From assembly GCF_023230885.1 (NCBI RefSeq), contig NZ_JALNWM010000027.1, positions 1 to 20,958 on the forward strand: a stretch of DNA of 20,958 bases, in the 5' to 3' direction. Made by a program: the position numbers and the translations under genes. Under the pieces are notes generated by a model, which had not been told where the DNA came from, made no database searches, and worked only from the letters and a program-made list of their open reading frames with translations. Position 1 is the first letter of the stretch, and every line of letters starts with the position of its first letter. Of this stretch, positions 14,783 to 20,335 are shown one piece after another. Source of the DNA: Desulfocurvus sp. Lineage in GTDB: Bacteria; Desulfobacterota; Desulfovibrionia; Desulfovibrionales; Desulfovibrionaceae.

Positions 14783-15550
14783 ATGATGCCGCGGGCTCTG
14801 CTGTTGCTCGTCTTTTGGGTGTTTTTTGCGGTGCCCTGTGTTTTCGCGTCGACGGCGGAGTCCGTCCTGCGTGTCGCCTACGTCGATTTTCCGCCGTTCC
14901 ACAGCCGGGATGAGAACGGCCACCTCCGTGGCTTGCTGTACGACATTGTGACCGAGGCGGTGCAAAAGCGCCTGGGGGTGCCCCTGGTCTGGGAACCGGG
15001 GCCGTGGGCCCGCTGCCAGGAGCGGGTCGAGCGCGGGCAGGCCGACGCCATGATCACCGTGCCCACGGCCGAGCGGGCGCGCTACACGGTGACCCACAAG
15101 ACGCCCCTGTACCTCAAGACGCATGTGTTGTTCACCTACGCGGGGCACCCGCGCCTGGAGCGGATCCTGGCCCTCGGGGGGATCGAGGACATCCGCGCCG
15201 CCGGGTTCCGGGTCATCACCTATGTGGGCAACGGCTGGAGCCGCACGCACCTGGCCGGGGCCGGGGTGGAGGTCCTGGAGGCCCCGTCGCGGGACGCCGT
15301 CTGGCGCATGCTGGCCGCGCGCAGGGGCGATCTGGTCGCGGAGTGTCCCGTGGCCGCGTGCATGACCCTGCGCGGTCTTGTGCCCGAAGGGGCGGTGGTG
15401 CAAACCCCCGTGGTCCTCGAAACGCTGCCTTTCCATCTGCTGGTGGGCAAGAACTCGCCCCTGGCCAGTTTCCTGCCCCAGCTCTCCGACATCCTGCGGG
15501 CCATGCATGTCGACGGCAGCATGGAGCGCATCCTTTCCTCCTATCGCTGA
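14783..15550 (+). CDS. Periplasmic solute-binding protein (SBP_bac_3 type), copy 2
   Basis: A 255-residue exported protein closely related to its left neighbour. Shared blocks include DIVTEA, RLGVPLVWE, PW.RCQERV, DAMITVPTA.RA, HPRLE, TY.GNGW.R and PFHLL.GKNSP. ATG 14783 is preferred because it opens a signal peptide (ending VFA); an in-frame ATG at 14720 adds a polar extension. The ribosome site is weak (GGGA). The ligand end of the pocket differs from copy 1 (AYVDFPPFHSRDENG versus AYPEFWPFFFRTQDG), which suggests different ligands. It ends by overlapping the convergent minus strand gene by 10 bases. Ligand unknown. Confidence 0.9.
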   Translation: MMPRALLLLVFWVFFAVPCVFASTAESVLRVAYVDFPPFHSRDENGHLRGLLYDIVTEAVQKRLGVPLVWEPGPWARCQERVERGQADAMITVPTAERARYTVTHKTPLYLKTHVLFTYAGHPRLERILALGGIEDIRAAGFRVITYVGNGWSRTHLAGAGVEVLEAPSRDAVWRMLAARRGDLVAECPVAACMTLRGLVPEGAVVQTPVVLETLPFHLLVGKNSPLASFLPQLSDILRAMHVDGSMERILSSYR

Positions 15551-15933
15551 TCCGCGTCCCGGCGGGGTCCGGTGTTCGCGTGCGCCTTCCGGGGCCGCCC
15601 GTCCTCCCGGGGCGCGGCCCCGGGTTCCAGCAGCCCGCGTGCCAGCTGCGCGGCCTCGGCCGTGTAGCCGCAGGCGGGGCAGACGTAACGGGTACGCCCG
15701 CCCGTGGCCGTGTGGCCGGTCGCGTCGCTGCGGTCGGCCAGCAGCGGGGCCGGGGGGCCGCCCCGGGGCGCGGCGGCGCAGGCGGGGCAGGGCGGGCCGC
15801 CGGGGGTCAGGCGCGGGCAGCCTTCCGGCGGTCGGGCATCGGGCCCCTGGGGCGCACAGGGGTGGCCGTCCAGGATGCAGAGCCTGTCGCCCTGGCGGCG
15901 CGACAGGCGGAAGCGGCAAGACGAAACGGGCAT
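15541..15933 (-). CDS. Small cysteine-rich, probably zinc-binding protein
   Basis: A 130-residue protein. The ATG at 15933 is chosen because GGAGG lies 4 bases upstream; the frame extends further but without protein-like sequence. Nine or so cysteines are arranged as SSC, LCILDGHPC, GCPRL, then two CxxC knuckles, CPAC (about residue 50) and CPACGY (about 88-93). The CPAC pairs form a split zinc ribbon of the kind used to bind nucleic acid or metal; the N-terminal cysteines could hold a second metal site. The C-terminus is basic and disordered. Third-position G/C is very high, which supports coding. I do not recognise the family. Confidence 0.75.
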   Translation of the reverse strand: MPVSSCRFRLSRRQGDRLCILDGHPCAPQGPDARPPEGCPRLTPGGPPCPACAAAPRGGPPAPLLADRSDATGHTATGGRTRYVCPACGYTAEAAQLARGLLEPGAAPREDGRPRKAHANTGPRRDADQR

Positions 15934-15960
15934 GGGACCTCCGTCGGAAGGGATGGGATG

Positions 15961-15978
15961 GGCGGTTTCCGCCTTTTT
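15961..15978 (+). terminator. Terminator-like hairpin oriented rightward
   Basis: GGCGG-TTT-CCGCC followed directly by TTTTT. A second hairpin (CGGGCCG-GTGT-CGGCCCG) follows within 20 bases. Both point rightward although the flanking genes are leftward, so the natural user would be a transcript reading through from the solute-binding protein gene. Confidence 0.45.
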
Positions 15979-16070
15979 CTGTCGGGCCGGTGTCGGCCCG
16001 GCCTTTCTTGCGGCCCGGGGCGGGGGGGCGCTCCCGGGAGGAAGGGTCGGCCCCCCCCCTCCCGAGGGGC

Positions 16071-16349
16071 TCAGTCGGGCTGGGCGCACGCCGCGCCGCA
16101 ATCCGGGGACGCGCCCAGCCCACAGGCGGCCCGGCCGGCCTCAGGGCGGCTTTCCATCTCCCACAGTGCGCTGGCCAGGTCGGTCAGGCGCCTGCCCATG
16201 AGCCCGGTGACGTAGGCGGCCCCTCCCGCGCGGACCTGGGTTTCCGTTTCGTCATGGCTTTCCAGGGCCTCCTCCAGGAACCGCAGGGCGGAGGCGACAT
16301 CGTAGAGTTCGGTGACGGGATCCTTCTCGGCGTTGATTTCGCGTGGCAT
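16071..16349 (-). CDS. Small helical protein, unknown function
   Basis: A 92-residue protein with an excellent ribosome site (AAGGAGG, about 5 bases before ATG). Residues 10-70 are predicted helical and acidic (LYDVASALRFLEEALESHDET, then LMGRRLTDLASALWEME). The tail carries three cysteines (ACGLG, DCGAAC), which may bind metal. Its upstream DNA is the AT-rich palindrome island, with TATAGT (minus strand, near 16410) as a possible -10. I do not recognise the family. It may be the last host gene before the phage-like module or its first, leftward-transcribed gene. Confidence 0.75.
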   Translation of the reverse strand: MPREINAEKDPVTELYDVASALRFLEEALESHDETETQVRAGGAAYVTGLMGRRLTDLASALWEMESRPEAGRAACGLGASPDCGAACAQPD

Positions 16350-16703
16350 GATGCCCTCCTTTCAGGTGCGTCGATTCTCTTTTTTCTGAAAGTGGTTTAC
16401 TATATTTAGTGTGGCGATGCGATAATTAGCAAGTTGCATGCGCTTTGTCCAGATAATATGCCATATTATTCTATAGGTTATCCTATTTGTGTGCCGCCAG
16501 GGAAATTCTTACACTGTAAAATTTTGATTCACGCTGTTACTGTGTAAGCTTCTGCATGCAGAATTGTGCCAATGCAGAAAAATAACATAAACTGCATTGC
16601 CATAACAAGACAATGCGCCGGTGCTGCTGACGTGCAGCAGTGCGACATGGAGAAGCCCAGCAAAGGCTGCGTGGAAGAGGGGGCTCGGGGGTGCGGCGGA
16701 GGA
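16350..16703. other. 354-base AT-rich noncoding island with many palindromes
   Basis: The lowest-GC stretch of the window. Dyads seen, left to right: ATAATATG-C-CATATTAT (16453-16469); ATAGG-TTAT-CCTAT (16473-16486); two copies of TTAC-N3-GTAA (16509-16519 and 16537-16547); TTCTGCATGCAGAA (16550-16563); CAATGCAG and CTGCATTG arms (16570-16577, 16592-16599); CTGCTG-ACGTG-CAGCAG (16624-16640). No coding frame is credible. It probably holds the promoter of the gene at 16071 and regulator sites, and could contain a phage attachment site or a small RNA. Confidence 0.7.
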
Positions 16704-16982
16704 TCAGCGGCCGGATGTCGCAGGGGATTCGGGCGCGAGCATGGCCTGGGAAACCTGCCAGCACAGGGAGGCGAAATCGAGTTGTACGGCCTGGGCCAGG
16801 CGGTACGCGTCGGCCAGCTTCACCGTGCGCCCCGAGTTGCGCAGCTTGCGGTAGGTGCCCACGGGATCGCGCTGGGCGGGAAACGCCGCCCGGGCGATGT
16901 CCGAATGGCTGCGGCCCTGGCGGATGCGGGCGGCCTCGACGGCGTCCAGAAAGTTCTGGGAGAAGATCAGCGCGTCATCCAT
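16704..16982 (-). CDS. Small XRE-like helix-turn-helix repressor
   Basis: A 92-residue protein. Residues ~18-75 fit the lambda-repressor-like fold: HSDIARAAFPA as helices 1-2, a TYRKLRNSGRTVKLADAYRLAQAV stretch (quoted in parts: YRKLRNSGR, LADAYRLAQAV) with the recognition helix and the following helices. There is no C-terminal peptidase or dimerisation domain, so it is shorter than CI and closer to Cro or small Arc-sized repressors. The ribosome site is weak (AAGG). It is transcribed away from the phage-like genes, and two matching palindromes occupy the divergent gap. I infer that it represses the rightward promoter and perhaps its own. Confidence 0.8.
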   Translation of the reverse strand: MDDALIFSQNFLDAVEAARIRQGRSHSDIARAAFPAQRDPVGTYRKLRNSGRTVKLADAYRLAQAVQLDFASLCWQVSQAMLAPESPATSGR

Positions 16983-17017
16983 GCCTTTTTATTACCGGAA
17001 ATCCGCCTCAACTGCTA

Positions 17018-17036
17018 TTAGGCAAAAAAAGCCTAA
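17018..17036. promoter_or_regulatory. Operator 1: TTAGGC-N7-GCCTAA
   Basis: A 19-bp dyad with 6-bp arms and an A7 centre (centre 17027), 36 bases ahead of the repressor start and probably overlapping the repressor's promoter. Its AGGC-N7-GCCT core is identical in form to operator 2. Confidence 0.65.
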
Positions 17037-17053
17037 AAATATGCCAGACCCCC

Positions 17054-17082
17054 TTGACATAGAGGCGATAATCGCCTAGAAG
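17054..17082 (+). promoter_or_regulatory. Rightward promoter of the phage-like module
   Basis: Perfect TTGACA (17054-17059), 17-base spacer, TAGAAG (17077-17082). Operator 2 fills the spacer, so a bound repressor would block RNA polymerase directly. Confidence 0.7.
17063..17077. promoter_or_regulatory. Operator 2: AGGC-N7-GCCT
   Basis: AGGCGAT-A-ATCGCCT is a perfect 15-bp palindrome centred at 17070, 43 bp from the centre of operator 1, close to four helical turns, which would allow cooperative binding on one face. Confidence 0.7.
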
Positions 17083-17146
17083 GGGTCTCGTCGCGCAGGA
17101 ACAAGGCACGTCGCCCCCCGGCGGCGGGCGCGGCGGGAGGATCGTC

Positions 17147-17623
17147 ATGGACCAATGCCTGTGGACCGACGAGGTCTGGGCCCCGGTGGGCATCAAGGGC
17201 TTCGCCCTGGACTACGAGATGTGCCCCCTGGGCTTCGTGCGGCGCGTGGTGCGCGGGCTTGGGCAGCCCCGGCTGTTCTGGCTCCTGCCCCTGGACGGTG
17301 CCGAGGGCGGCGGCGGGCCGTTCTATCTCCTGCGTGCGGGGGGCGCGCGGGCCGAGTTGCGCGTCGGGCACATCTTCTCCCTGTTCGGGGTGCGCGCCGA
17401 GCCCGACCCCGCCTGGCTGGCCCGGACCCGGGTCCGGGCCCTGGCCGAAAACGCCTTGGCGCATGGGGCGATCTACGCCTGTGAAAGCCTGCGCCGAGCC
17501 GTGCAGGAAGGTGACGACGTGGACATGGAAATGCTTGCGCTGACCATCGAACACGGCTGCCCCTGGGAGCGCGCGCGCATGCGGGGCGATGCCCGGGGCG
17601 CCGATCCGACCCTGGGGTTCTAG
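17147..17623 (+). CDS. Protein of unknown function, first gene rightward of the repressor
   Basis: A 158-residue protein with GGAGG 6 bases before ATG and the rightward promoter 65 bases upstream. It is rich in Trp, Leu and Arg early (CLWTDEVWAPVGIKGFALDYEMCPLGF), then has a hydrophobic strand FWLLPL, a possible beta hairpin (FYLLRAGGARAELRVG) and a helical second half with ENALAHGAIYACESLRRAV. No signal peptide or membrane helix. Being under repressor control, it would be the first gene switched on when repression is lifted, so an activator or anti-repressor role is possible, but nothing in the sequence shows it. Confidence 0.8.
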   Translation: MDQCLWTDEVWAPVGIKGFALDYEMCPLGFVRRVVRGLGQPRLFWLLPLDGAEGGGGPFYLLRAGGARAELRVGHIFSLFGVRAEPDPAWLARTRVRALAENALAHGAIYACESLRRAVQEGDDVDMEMLALTIEHGCPWERARMRGDARGADPTLGF

Positions 17624-18205
17624 GCGTTTCGGGGCCGCCTGCCCGGGCTGGCCGGGCGGGGGCGCGGTCGGCCGCTGCGGCGTGCTCCGCCTGGTCGCGT
17701 ACGCCGCCGGGTGCGAAAGGAACGCGCCGACGCCACAGGCGGATGGCGTCCCCCGTCCCGGAAGCGGCTTTCGGGCCCGGCAGCGGCGTTGCCCCGTCGC
17801 CTGCCCCGCCCCGGCACGGACCGAGCCAGGCCATGTCCGACGCCGGGCCAGCCCCGGCTCCAGGCCAGGCCCCGGCCCCGGCTCGGTTCACCCCGGCCCC
17901 GGTTCCGGCATCGGCCCCGGGTGTCGGCTTGCTCCAGGCCCGGCTTCGGCACCGGCCACCGGCGGCCAACCCCGGGCCCGGCCCCGGCTTGGTCCGGCAG
18001 ACTCTGGCTCCGGAATCGGCCCCAGGTGCCGCCTCGCTCCAGGCCCCGGCTCCGCATCGGCCACCGGCGTCCAATCCGGCCCCGGCCCCGGTCCTGAGTT
18101 CGGTCCGTGAAACCCGGGCCTTGGCGGGTGGTGATCAACGACGCCCCTTTTTAACGCTTATAAAATATGCATAAAAGGTAATAGCCAATTATAAAGGAGA
18201 AAATT
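17624..18205. other. 582-base region without a credible gene; repeat block and late promoter region
   Basis: The first 500 bases are GC-rich with CCGGCCCCGG-type repeats. Frames are open on both strands, but they yield only Pro/Ala or Arg/Gly-rich sequence, lack ribosome sites, and use third positions less uniformly than real genes here. The last 60 bases (18145-18205) turn abruptly AT-rich, with TATAAA and TAAAAT elements and no good -35, so an activator-dependent promoter for the lysis/packaging operon is plausible. Confidence 0.6.
17796..18095. repeat. Degenerate ~105-bp tandem repeat
   Basis: Bases 17901-17990 align with 18006-18095 at a constant 105-base offset; conserved blocks are GCTCCAGGCC, GGCCACCGGCG and GGCCCCGG. 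A more degraded third copy appears to start near 17796. The period is a multiple of three. Confidence 0.6.
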
Positions 18206-18634
18206 ATGCAGCTGGAACCCGAGGTCGAGATCGTGCGTCTGGAGGAATCGCCCCAGGGGACCCTGGGGGCCCTGTGCGTGGACGGGCAGCTGCTGTGCCT
18301 GACCCTGGAGCCGCCCGAGCGCCAGAACCGGCGCGACGTGTCGTGCATCCCCGCCGGGCGCTACCGCTGCGCGCGCACCGTGTCGCCGCGCTTTGGCGAA
18401 ACCTTCGCCGTGCGCGACGTGCCCGGGCGCAGCGGGATCATCTTCCACGGCGGCAACACCGTGGCCGACACCCGCGGCTGCGTGCTGCTGGGCGAGCGCT
18501 TCGCCCCGCCCGGCGCCGCGCGCGGCGTGCAGGACAGCCGCCGGGCCGTGGCGGCGTTCATGGAGGCTCTGCGCGGCCACGACGCCTTCCGGCTGACCAT
18601 CCATCGCCGCGGCCCGGCGGCGGCGGCGGCATGA
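18206..18634 (+). CDS. DUF5675-like phage protein
   Basis: A 142-residue protein with a perfect AAGGAG 6 bases before ATG. The pattern matches the DUF5675 family found in phages and prophages: LGALCVDGQLLCLTLEPP, then SCIPAGRYRC, SPRFGETFAVRDVPGRSG (quoted within limits), IIFHGGN and DTRGCVLLG. The H81-G and C92 pair in HGGN....DTRGC recalls the active-site layout of L,D-transpeptidase folds, but the family function is not established. It heads the operon that continues with the zinc-finger, holin-like and XhlA-like genes, so a cell-wall role is plausible. The C-terminus ends in an Ala run and overlaps the next start by ATGA. Confidence 0.85.
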   Translation: MQLEPEVEIVRLEESPQGTLGALCVDGQLLCLTLEPPERQNRRDVSCIPAGRYRCARTVSPRFGETFAVRDVPGRSGIIFHGGNTVADTRGCVLLGERFAPPGAARGVQDSRRAVAAFMEALRGHDAFRLTIHRRGPAAAAA

Positions 18635-18792
18635 CCTGCCTGGAATGCGCCGGGCGGACCCGGGTGGTGCGCACCGTGCAGACCGGGGAGCCGGGCGTTG
18701 TGCGGGTGCGGGTGTGCCTGCGCTGCGGCGCGGTGTTGCGGACCTATGAGCGGGCCCTCGGGCCCGGGGAACGCCCCGGGGCGAAGCCCTAG
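18631..18792 (+). CDS. Zinc-finger microprotein
   Basis: A 53-residue protein whose ATG overlaps the stop of the preceding gene (ATGA), so it depends on coupled translation. Two CxxC pairs (C3-LE-C6 and C31-LR-C34) separated by 24 residues of beta-type sequence (RTRVVRTVQTG, VVRVRVCLRCG) form a zinc ribbon like those of small phage or NrdR-type regulators. The C-terminus is disordered. Likely a nucleic-acid-binding or structural microprotein; no specific role can be given. Confidence 0.75.
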   Translation: MTCLECAGRTRVVRTVQTGEPGVVRVRVCLRCGAVLRTYERALGPGERPGAKP

Positions 18793-18807
18793 CCAAAAGG
18801 AGCGGAC

Positions 18808-19332
18808 ATGGCGGACTGGAAGGATGTGGGCCGGGCGGTGGCGCGGGTCGCCCCGGTGCTGGCCGGGGTGTTGGGCGGGCCGGTGGGGGCCGTGGCCGGT
18901 GCGGCCGGTGCGCTGGTGGCCTCATGGCTGGGCACCGAGGCCGACCCGCAGGCCGTGCAGGCGGCCCTGGCCGCCGACCCGCAGGCCATGATCCGGCTCA
19001 AGGAGCTGGAGCTTGCGCAGCAGGAGCGGCTTTTGGCCTGGCAGGAGCGCCAGCTCGCCGCCGAAACGGAGTTCGAGCGCAGCCTGACCGGGCGCCACAC
19101 CGCCGACGCGGCCTCGGACTCGTGGCTGTCCAAGAACGTGCGGCCGCTGTGCCTGCTGGTGTTCACCCTGGCCCTTGTGGGTGGCACCTTCGCGCCCCAG
19201 GTGGACGGCGGCAAGCTCGACGCCCTGGCCGAGCTGGGCTTCGGGGTCTACGGCTACTACTTCCTGGGCCGCAGCGCCTTCGACAAGGGCGCCGTGCGCC
19301 TGCGCTGGGGGCGCGGGAGCGCGGGGCGATGA
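18808..19332 (+). CDS. Three-TM holin-like protein (GTA/phage holin family)
   Basis: A 174-residue membrane protein with AAGGAG 6 bases before ATG. An N-terminal glycine-rich hydrophobic segment (about 13-41, VLAGVLGGPVGAVAGAAGAL) is followed by a charged Gln/Glu/Leu helix (about 60-95, LKELELAQQERLLAWQERQL), then two further membrane segments (about 110-128, PLCLLVFTLALVGGTF; about 143-160, LGFGVYGYYFLGRSAF). This matches the 'holin of 3TMs, for gene-transfer release' family. It would make the inner membrane leaky at lysis. Its stop overlaps the next start (ATGA), linking it to the XhlA-like protein. Confidence 0.83.
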   Translation: MADWKDVGRAVARVAPVLAGVLGGPVGAVAGAAGALVASWLGTEADPQAVQAALAADPQAMIRLKELELAQQERLLAWQERQLAAETEFERSLTGRHTADAASDSWLSKNVRPLCLLVFTLALVGGTFAPQVDGGKLDALAELGFGVYGYYFLGRSAFDKGAVRLRWGRGSAGR

Positions 19333-19535
19333 ACCAGGAGCAGGACATGCGCGTCCTTCTGGCGCGTATCGACGAGCGGGTGCGGGCCATGGCCCGCGAC
19401 GTGGCCGAGATCAAGGGCACGCGGCGCTGCCACAGCCACACCGAGAAGCTGCGCAACATGGAGCGGGTGGTCTACGGGCTGATGACCACGGTCTTCGGGC
19501 TGGTGGGCAAGGCGGTGTACGACCTGTTCCGCTAG
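19329..19535 (+). CDS. Small XhlA-like phage membrane protein
   Basis: A 68-residue protein beginning in the ATGA overlap with the holin-like gene. Residues ~5-45 are a polar helix (RVLLARIDERVRAMARDVAEIKG) and the C-terminus is one membrane helix (about 48-67, VVYGLMTTVFGLVGKAVYDL). A helix-plus-C-terminal-anchor layout and its place after a holin fit haemolysin XhlA-type accessory lysis proteins. It is the last gene before a 296-base gap. Role by analogy only. Confidence 0.72.
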   Translation: MNQEQDMRVLLARIDERVRAMARDVAEIKGTRRCHSHTEKLRNMERVVYGLMTTVFGLVGKAVYDLFR

Positions 19536-19831
19536 CCGGGCGGCCGGGCCGCGCAGGCCGTAAAAAACCCGGGAACCCGTGGGCGGCGCCACCGTGAACG
19601 CTCTTTCATCAAGTGGGGGCGGACCCCCTGCGGGCTCCCCCCGGACCGGCATCGCCGCCCGGCGGGGAAGTCGCGACTGGCGAGTGTTCATTCACTTTGG
19701 TCGAGTCGCCTCACCTAGTTCCCAGGCATCTTCAAGATAACGCCCCCCCCGGCCTGTGGCAAGGGGCAAAAACCGAAAACCGTTGCTGTACGGGACCCCG
19801 GGCCCGCCCCGGGTTGGGAGAGCTGTGCCCC
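19536..19831. other. 296-base gap between the lysis cassette and terminase
   Basis: No gene seen. It holds GC hairpins and a patch of lower GC (19670-19790) with AGTCGCGACT-like and AGTG-TTCATT-CACT dyads. A frame runs through in phase with terminase, opened by GTG 19613, but lacks a ribosome site and protein-like composition. No clear promoter or T-tailed terminator found. Confidence 0.55.
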
Positions 19832-20335
19832 ATGACGGACAGGACGACGCAAGAGACGGGAATCAACGGGCGGGGGAAACGGCCCCTGCCTGCGCGCCAG
19901 CAACGCTTCGTGGCCGAGTACGCTGTGCTCGGCGACGCGGGCGAGGCGGCGCTCCGGGCGGGCTACGCCGTCGCCACGGCCCCGGCCCGGGGCCGGGCCC
20001 TGCTGGCGCGGCCCGAGGTGGCCCGCGCCGTGGCCCTGGCTCTGGACGGCCCCTCCGGGGAGCCGGGCGCCCGGGAGGGCGGCCAGGACCATGACGCCGT
20101 GACCCGCGATTGGGTCGTGGCCAGGCTGCGCGAGGTGGCCGAGCGCTGCATGCAGGCCGCGCCAGCCGCCCCCGCCCGGGGCGCCGCCGGGGCCGATGGG
20201 CCCCACTACAAGTTCGACGCCGGGGCGGCCATCCGCGCCCTGGGCCTTTTGGGCAAGCACCTGGGCATGTTCGGCGGCCCGCGCGAGGCCGACGACGCCG
20301 CGCTCCACGAAAGCGCACTGGAAGAGCTGCAATGA
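19832..20335 (+). CDS. Phage terminase small subunit (Terminase_2 type)
   Basis: A 167-residue protein that recognises phage DNA and loads it for packaging. The N-terminal domain has the family signature: LPARQQRFVAEYAVLGDAGEAALRAGY (in parts: RQQRFVAEY, GEAALRAGYA), then LLARPEVARAVALAL. The C-terminal half has VVARLREVAERCM and AIRALGLLGKHLGMF, the typical closing motif. A Gly/Asp-rich insertion (about 80-90) and an Ala/Pro-rich one (about 110-125) are somewhat longer than usual. The start at ATG 19832 follows a GGGAG about 11 bases upstream; no better one is in frame. It overlaps the large subunit by ATGA. Confidence 0.93.
   Translation: MTDRTTQETGINGRGKRPLPARQQRFVAEYAVLGDAGEAALRAGYAVATAPARGRALLARPEVARAVALALDGPSGEPGAREGGQDHDAVTRDWVVARLREVAERCMQAAPAAPARGAAGADGPHYKFDAGAAIRALGLLGKHLGMFGGPREADDAALHESALEELQ

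Noticed and set aside
17620..18138. Minus strand Arg/Gly-rich frame and plus strand Pro/Ala-rich frame (17743-18174) over the 105-bp repeat
   Set aside because: Neither has a ribosome site or a uniform third-position bias, and both are open only because stops are rare at this composition. A decayed gene cannot be fully excluded.
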